This document shows positions 34,432-38,206 of a stretch of 38,206 nucleotides of DNA, piece by piece. The stretch lies in assembly GCA_903899985.1 (NCBI GenBank), contig CAIULL010000038.1, positions 1-38,206 of the forward strand, read 5' to 3'. The translations under genes were made by a program, and so were the position numbers. This stretch comes from an uncultured Schlesneria sp. (GTDB taxonomy: Bacteria > Planctomycetota > Planctomycetia > Planctomycetales > Planctomycetaceae). The notes under the pieces were generated by a model that was not told where the DNA came from, made no database searches, and was given only the letters and a program-made list of their open reading frames with translations. The stretch's first letter is position 1, and each line of letters opens with the position of its first letter.

Positions 34432-37400
34432 CTACGGTTTCACAACCGCCTCGTCGACGTTGAAGATCACGCTCACCGTGGCGGCGTATGCCGCCAGTTC
34501 GACTGGATCAATCGACTGATCTCGGGGGGTCTCGCCAAGTGACAGGAATTGTTCGGCCTGTTGCGGATGTTCCAGATACGCCTTACGCCGTCGCTCATAC
34601 CCCTCAACAAGCACAGTTAACTCGCGATCACTCGGATTGCGGGAAAGGATCCGGCGGACCGCCCATTCCAGGCGTGAAGGAGCGGAAGCCCCACCGAGTT
34701 TGATTGCCTGTTCTGCAAGAACTCGCGCGGCTTCGATAAATGCCACGTCATTCATCATGTTCAAAGCCTGCAGCGGCGTGTTGGTACGTGGCAGGCTGAC
34801 TCGACAGGCTTCTCGAGCTGACGAATCAAAGATCGCCAGAGATGGGGGAGGTGCCGTTCTTCGACGGAACGTATAAACGCCGCGCCGGTACAAGTTGGCT
34901 CCGTGATCCTGCACGTAGATCGAGAACGGACCGGGTACTGTATCAGCACTCAGCTCTTCCCAAAGTCCTGGCGGTTGATAAGGCTTGACGCTGGGCCCCC
35001 CCAACGTTTCGACCAGAAGTCCGCTGGCTGCCAGCGCCGCATCCCGAATCATTTCCGCAGGCAATCGAAACCGAGGCCCTCTCGCCAGCCAGCGGTTGTC
35101 AGGATCGCGTTGGCGTAATTCGTCCGAGATCTGGGACGATTGCCGGTAGGTTGCCGATGTGACCATCTGCCGCAGAATCCGCTTGAGGTCCCAGGAAGTT
35201 GAGCTCTTTTCAGATTTCGATTGATTGGCGATCGGGTCGCGTTGAAGTGGTTCGTTCGGATTTTCGCTCGGATTTTGCATCACCCCGCTAAATTCAACAG
35301 CCAGCCAATCAAGAAGCTCTGGATGAGTCGGTACTTCACCCTGGGTTCCGAAATCTTCTGAAGTCTTCACCAGGCCGACACCAAAAAGTGATTGCCACAA
35401 TCGGTTCACTGTCACACGAGCCGTCAGTGGATTCGCAGGCGAAACCAACCAGCGGGCAAGATCCAGTCGATCAAGTCGACGGACTCCATCAGAATCATTC
35501 GCTGTTGAAGACGACGGCAAAAACGAGATCGGAATCGACGCCTCCACAAGGTCGCCCGGTTTGTCGTATTCCCCTCGCTTCAGGATCCGAGTTTCGCGAG
35601 GGATTACCTGGTCCGCCATCACCATCGTTGTCGGGATTGTGGCCAGATAAGCGAGATGACGCGATCTCGCCGTATAAAAATTCTGCCGCGCCTGACGCTC
35701 ATTTTCCGGAGCATGCTCAGCCAGGTAGAACTCGCTCAACTTTTCAATCGCGGATTGCCGTTGTGGCGTCTCGAGTGGCCGGGACGCAATCTCTGAAATC
35801 GAATCTCCTTCCGCGAGTGAGATCGCCGCCTGCAGCGTCAATTTTCCCCGGTAAAACCGAACTTCATCAATCAGTCCTGCAAAGGGTTTCGCACTCCCGC
35901 CTCCCCCAATGCACAGCGGCGGCTTCACCTTGATCGGATTACTCAGCAGATCGATCAGCACCGTCAGTTTCGTCTCAGCTCCGTTGATTCGAACACCGAC
36001 ACCCCTTGCAGCACTTGAGCCATCGTAAGAGACGAAGATGTGCGACCATTGATCGGCCGGAAGAACCTCGTCCGTTTCGACTCGGATCAGGTCATCAAGT
36101 ATGCGTCCCGAGAACAGAACTTGCAGACGGCCATTCGCTTCGCGACGTAATTCATAACCGCGAGAAGCATTGTCATGATCCATTTTGGCGAGAATCGTCA
36201 TCGGGCCGGCCTCTTTGGGTTTGACCCAGCACGATATGGCAAATGATTCGTCGTCGCCGAAGTCTGCAATACCAGGCGCTTCGACCCACCGCTGACCGTC
36301 CAGATTTGCCGCCTGGCCAATGCGTCCCTTGGCAAATTCGGGTCCTGCACCTCGCCAGATGCAGGCAAGACTTTCGCCCTGAACCGTATCACCCGGTTTG
36401 GTTTGTGTCTCAACTTTTTGTATCGAACCTGGTTTCGGTGCAACGACAGGTCGTTCGATCTGTTGATCGCCATCAAACGCGATATGGGATTCGAGCCCCT
36501 CACGGAAACTCCAGTCGATTTGTTCGCCTTGCTGGCGGATCTTTGTGGCGAGCGAATTCATCCCGGCCCGAACCGTATTCTGCATAAAAAGCCAGGCAGA
36601 CCGCGCCGCCATCGATTCCTTCTGAAGCTGCTCCAGTTGCGATTGCTGATCCGCAGTCGGAGCAGGAAGGTAAGGCATCGAATTGCCGTTACGAATGTAT
36701 TTTCCCGGCTCAGGAACCTGATTGAAAAAAGCAAACAACTGGTAGAATTCTCGCTGGTTGATCGGATCGTACTTGTGATCGTGGCATCGGGCGCAGCCGA
36801 AGGTCATCCCCAGCCAGACGGTGGAAGTCGTCTCCACGCGATCGACGACATATTCCACGCGAAACTCTTCAGGAATGATTCCCCCTTCCGCATTTCCCCG
36901 GTGATTGCGGTTGAATCCCGTGGCAATCATCCGAGCGTTCGCCGTCGCCGGATTCCGAAGTTCGGCCCGATGAGAAAGCGATGATTTCGCCCCGTCCGAA
37001 TCGCCTGTCGTATTTTTCGCACGCTCTTCAATAATGTCTCCTGCGATTTGGTCGATCGTGAATTCATCGAACGGTTGATTCTGATTGAAGGCGTCAATCA
37101 CCCAGTCTCGCCAGCGCCACATGAATCGAGGACCGTCGGTCTGGTATCCATTGGTATCTGCATAACGAGCGGCGTCGAGCCAGTTGGCGGCCATCCGCTC
37201 CCCATACCGAGGCGAAGCGAGCAGGCGATCGACCAGTCTTTCGTACGCATCCGGCGATTCGTCTGCCACAAAAGTGTCGACCTCGGCCAGACTCGGAGGG
37301 AGTCCGATCAGATCAAAGCTGACCCGTCGAATCAATGTGGTCTTTTCCGCATCCGTCGCAGCACGAAAACCCTCTCGATCAAGCCGTGCGCGGACAAAAC

Positions 37401-37905
37401 TATCGATCGGATTGCGCAACCCTGCTGGTTGGCCAGTCGTCGGTGGCACGCCCCCCTTGGGCGGAATGAACGACCAATGCGGCTGATATTCTGCACCCTC
37501 ATCAATCCATCGCTTCAGCAGGTGAATTTCCGCTTGCGACAGTTTCAGGCTGGACGCAGGAGGTGGCATTTGTTCGTCGAGGTCCGTCGAGTTGATCCGG
37601 CGGTAAACTTCGCTTTTCGATGAATCATGCGGAACGATCGCCCGGGCCCCATCGCGTTCCGCAGTCGCCGCATCCCGCAGATCCAATCGAAGCCCTGCTG
37701 CCCGTTTGGCGGAATCAGGCCCATGACAGACAAAACATTTATCGGACAAGATCGGACGGATATCGCGATTGAATTCCAGCTTTGTCGGTACAGTCTCAGC
37801 GGCGATCAAGATATGACCACTCACAATGGCGATCGACGCAAAGGTGGCGAAAGGGAGCCAACGCCACTGGATTGAAATTGGCAAACGTCGCGCCATCGAA
37901 CTCAT
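34432..37905 (-). CDS. DUF1549/DUF1553 protein with planctomycete cytochrome c and LamG-like domains
   Basis: A 1157-residue exported protein. After a signal segment (about 14-36) comes a planctomycete-type cytochrome c domain with heme motif CFVCH (57-61) and MPPP as possible distal ligand region. DUF1549 spans about 167-395 and contains a second CARCH (371-375). An insertion of about 20 residues (295-316) interrupts it. A LamG/concanavalin-A-like domain (about 520-695, ending [13 protein letters not shown]) follows, then DUF1553 (about 800-1130, beginning [25 protein letters not shown]). The protein may bind a polysaccharide through LamG and act in an electron-transfer step; that is inference. 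It leads the pair with DUF1501. Start choice between two ATGs (37905 or 37896) is not decisive. Confidence 0.95.
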   Translation of the reverse strand: MSSMARRLPISIQWRWLPFATFASIAIVSGHILIAAETVPTKLEFNRDIRPILSDKCFVCHGPDSAKRAAGLRLDLRDAATAERDGARAIVPHDSSKSEVYRRINSTDLDEQMPPPASSLKLSQAEIHLLKRWIDEGAEYQPHWSFIPPKGGVPPTTGQPAGLRNPIDSFVRARLDREGFRAATDAEKTTLIRRVSFDLIGLPPSLAEVDTFVADESPDAYERLVDRLLASPRYGERMAANWLDAARYADTNGYQTDGPRFMWRWRDWVIDAFNQNQPFDEFTIDQIAGDIIEERAKNTTGDSDGAKSSLSHRAELRNPATANARMIATGFNRNHRGNAEGGIIPEEFRVEYVVDRVETTSTVWLGMTFGCARCHDHKYDPINQREFYQLFAFFNQVPEPGKYIRNGNSMPYLPAPTADQQSQLEQLQKESMAARSAWLFMQNTVRAGMNSLATKIRQQGEQIDWSFREGLESHIAFDGDQQIERPVVAPKPGSIQKVETQTKPGDTVQGESLACIWRGAGPEFAKGRIGQAANLDGQRWVEAPGIADFGDDESFAISCWVKPKEAGPMTILAKMDHDNASRGYELRREANGRLQVLFSGRILDDLIRVETDEVLPADQWSHIFVSYDGSSAARGVGVRINGAETKLTVLIDLLSNPIKVKPPLCIGGGGSAKPFAGLIDEVRFYRGKLTLQAAISLAEGDSISEIASRPLETPQRQSAIEKLSEFYLAEHAPENERQARQNFYTARSRHLAYLATIPTTMVMADQVIPRETRILKRGEYDKPGDLVEASIPISFLPSSSTANDSDGVRRLDRLDLARWLVSPANPLTARVTVNRLWQSLFGVGLVKTSEDFGTQGEVPTHPELLDWLAVEFSGVMQNPSENPNEPLQRDPIANQSKSEKSSTSWDLKRILRQMVTSATYRQSSQISDELRQRDPDNRWLARGPRFRLPAEMIRDAALAASGLLVETLGGPSVKPYQPPGLWEELSADTVPGPFSIYVQDHGANLYRRGVYTFRRRTAPPPSLAIFDSSAREACRVSLPRTNTPLQALNMMNDVAFIEAARVLAEQAIKLGGASAPSRLEWAVRRILSRNPSDRELTVLVEGYERRRKAYLEHPQQAEQFLSLGETPRDQSIDPVELAAYAATVSVIFNVDEAVVKP

Positions 37906-38206
37906 CCGTTCGGAGCAAGGTGAGGATTCTTAAGAGTTTCCGACCAAATGTGTGAAACCGTTGTTCGGAAAAAGGGGACTGGCTCCGTCTGCGGTGCCTG
38001 TCCCCTTTTTCCGGCCGCGGAGCAAGGTTGAGGATTCTTGAGAGTTCCAGGATTGTAACCGACGACAACTCAAGTTTGATACAAGAATTGCCGCCGAAAT
38101 ACGAGCGGCAGTGATTTGTGCTCAATCAATTGTTGTGTATTGTCATCGGCGGGCTATTCTAAAGTGGTGGAGGAATTGCCTGTCGGATCGACGGGACTCT
38201 CGTCTG
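37906..38206. other. Right-edge non-coding region
   Basis: It holds a 14-bp hairpin between 31-bp direct repeats (annotated separately). Beyond 38050, TTGTGT and TATTCT with a 16-bp spacer (38133-38160) could be a promoter reading rightwards, and GGAGG at 38169-38173 could be a ribosome site. A gene may start outside the window. Confidence 0.35.
37911..38048. repeat. GGGGAC-type hairpin between imperfect 31-bp direct repeats
   Basis: The direct repeats (37911-37941 and 38018-38048) share CGGAGCAAGGT, GAGGATTCTT, AGAGTT and differ by a few bases and one insertion. Between them CGGAAAAAGGGGAC (37966-37979) and GTCCCCTTTTTCCG (38000-38013) form a perfect 14-bp stem with a 20-nt loop. Such GGGGAC hairpins recall REP-like elements mobilised by RAYT transposases. 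No transposase is present. Confidence 0.75.

Overview
The window is a stretch of Planctomycetota chromosome, most likely from the order Planctomycetales. The evidence is a combination of families that occur together only in that phylum: two DUF1501 proteins, a DUF1549/DUF1553 protein carrying a planctomycete-type cytochrome c motif, two DUF1559 pseudopilin-like proteins with the C-terminal H-X9-DG motif, small carboxypeptidase-regulatory-like lipoproteins, and a redoxin/cytochrome/copper-monooxygenase fusion. I recognise no species. Base composition looks even, there is no transposase, integrase, tRNA or rRNA, and it reads as ordinary chromosome with unusually many structured intergenic repeats.

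Layout. 0-3.6 kb: two overlapping ABC exporter half-transporter genes, whose motifs predict a heterodimer with one degenerate ATP site. 3.6-4.3 kb: gene-free, with four copies of a palindromic repeat. 4.3-6.3 kb: two membrane-domain fusions, one to a PrxQ/BCP peroxiredoxin and one to an SRPBCC domain. 6.3-7.2 kb: gene-free, with three copies of a hairpin repeat that show paired base changes. 7.2-11.6 kb: a FemAB-like GNAT protein, 6-phosphogluconate dehydrogenase (gnd) with a clear terminator, and a DctA-like dicarboxylate symporter on the opposite strand. 11.6-15.7 kb: a four-gene minus-strand cluster of coiled-coil membrane protein, small 94-residue protein, membrane Ser/Thr kinase and small membrane protein; the ribosome binding site of the 94-residue gene lies in an 11-bp hairpin arm. 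16.0-17.9 kb: a plus-strand multidomain copper monooxygenase-like protein. 18.2-20.5 kb: DUF1501 followed by a seven-bladed WD40 protein. 20.6-25.9 kb: asparagine synthetase, a Gfo/Idh/MocA oxidoreductase and a PhoPQ-activated (PqaA-type) hydrolase, separated by a 96-bp hairpin and a 65-bp tandem repeat array. 25.9-30.1 kb: two tandem modules, each a DUF1559 protein followed by a short lipoprotein. 30.4-37.9 kb: a zinc-ribbon protein, a PQQ-like beta-propeller, a nucleotidyltransferase-like protein, and the classic DUF1553-DUF1501 pair. The right edge holds a GGGGAC-type hairpin between direct repeats.

How the genes work together. Much of the coding capacity is for exported or envelope proteins (DUF1501, DUF1553, DUF1559, PqaA, beta-propeller, monooxygenase), as expected in planctomycetes, where such families are abundant and mostly uncharacterised. 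The kinase cluster looks like an envelope-linked signalling unit. Core metabolism is represented by gnd, asnB and the symporter.

The most interesting material is non-coding: several short repeat families, each hairpin-forming, placed at gene ends, plus one hairpin that can mask a Shine-Dalgarno sequence. No large undescribed defence or mobile system is visible.
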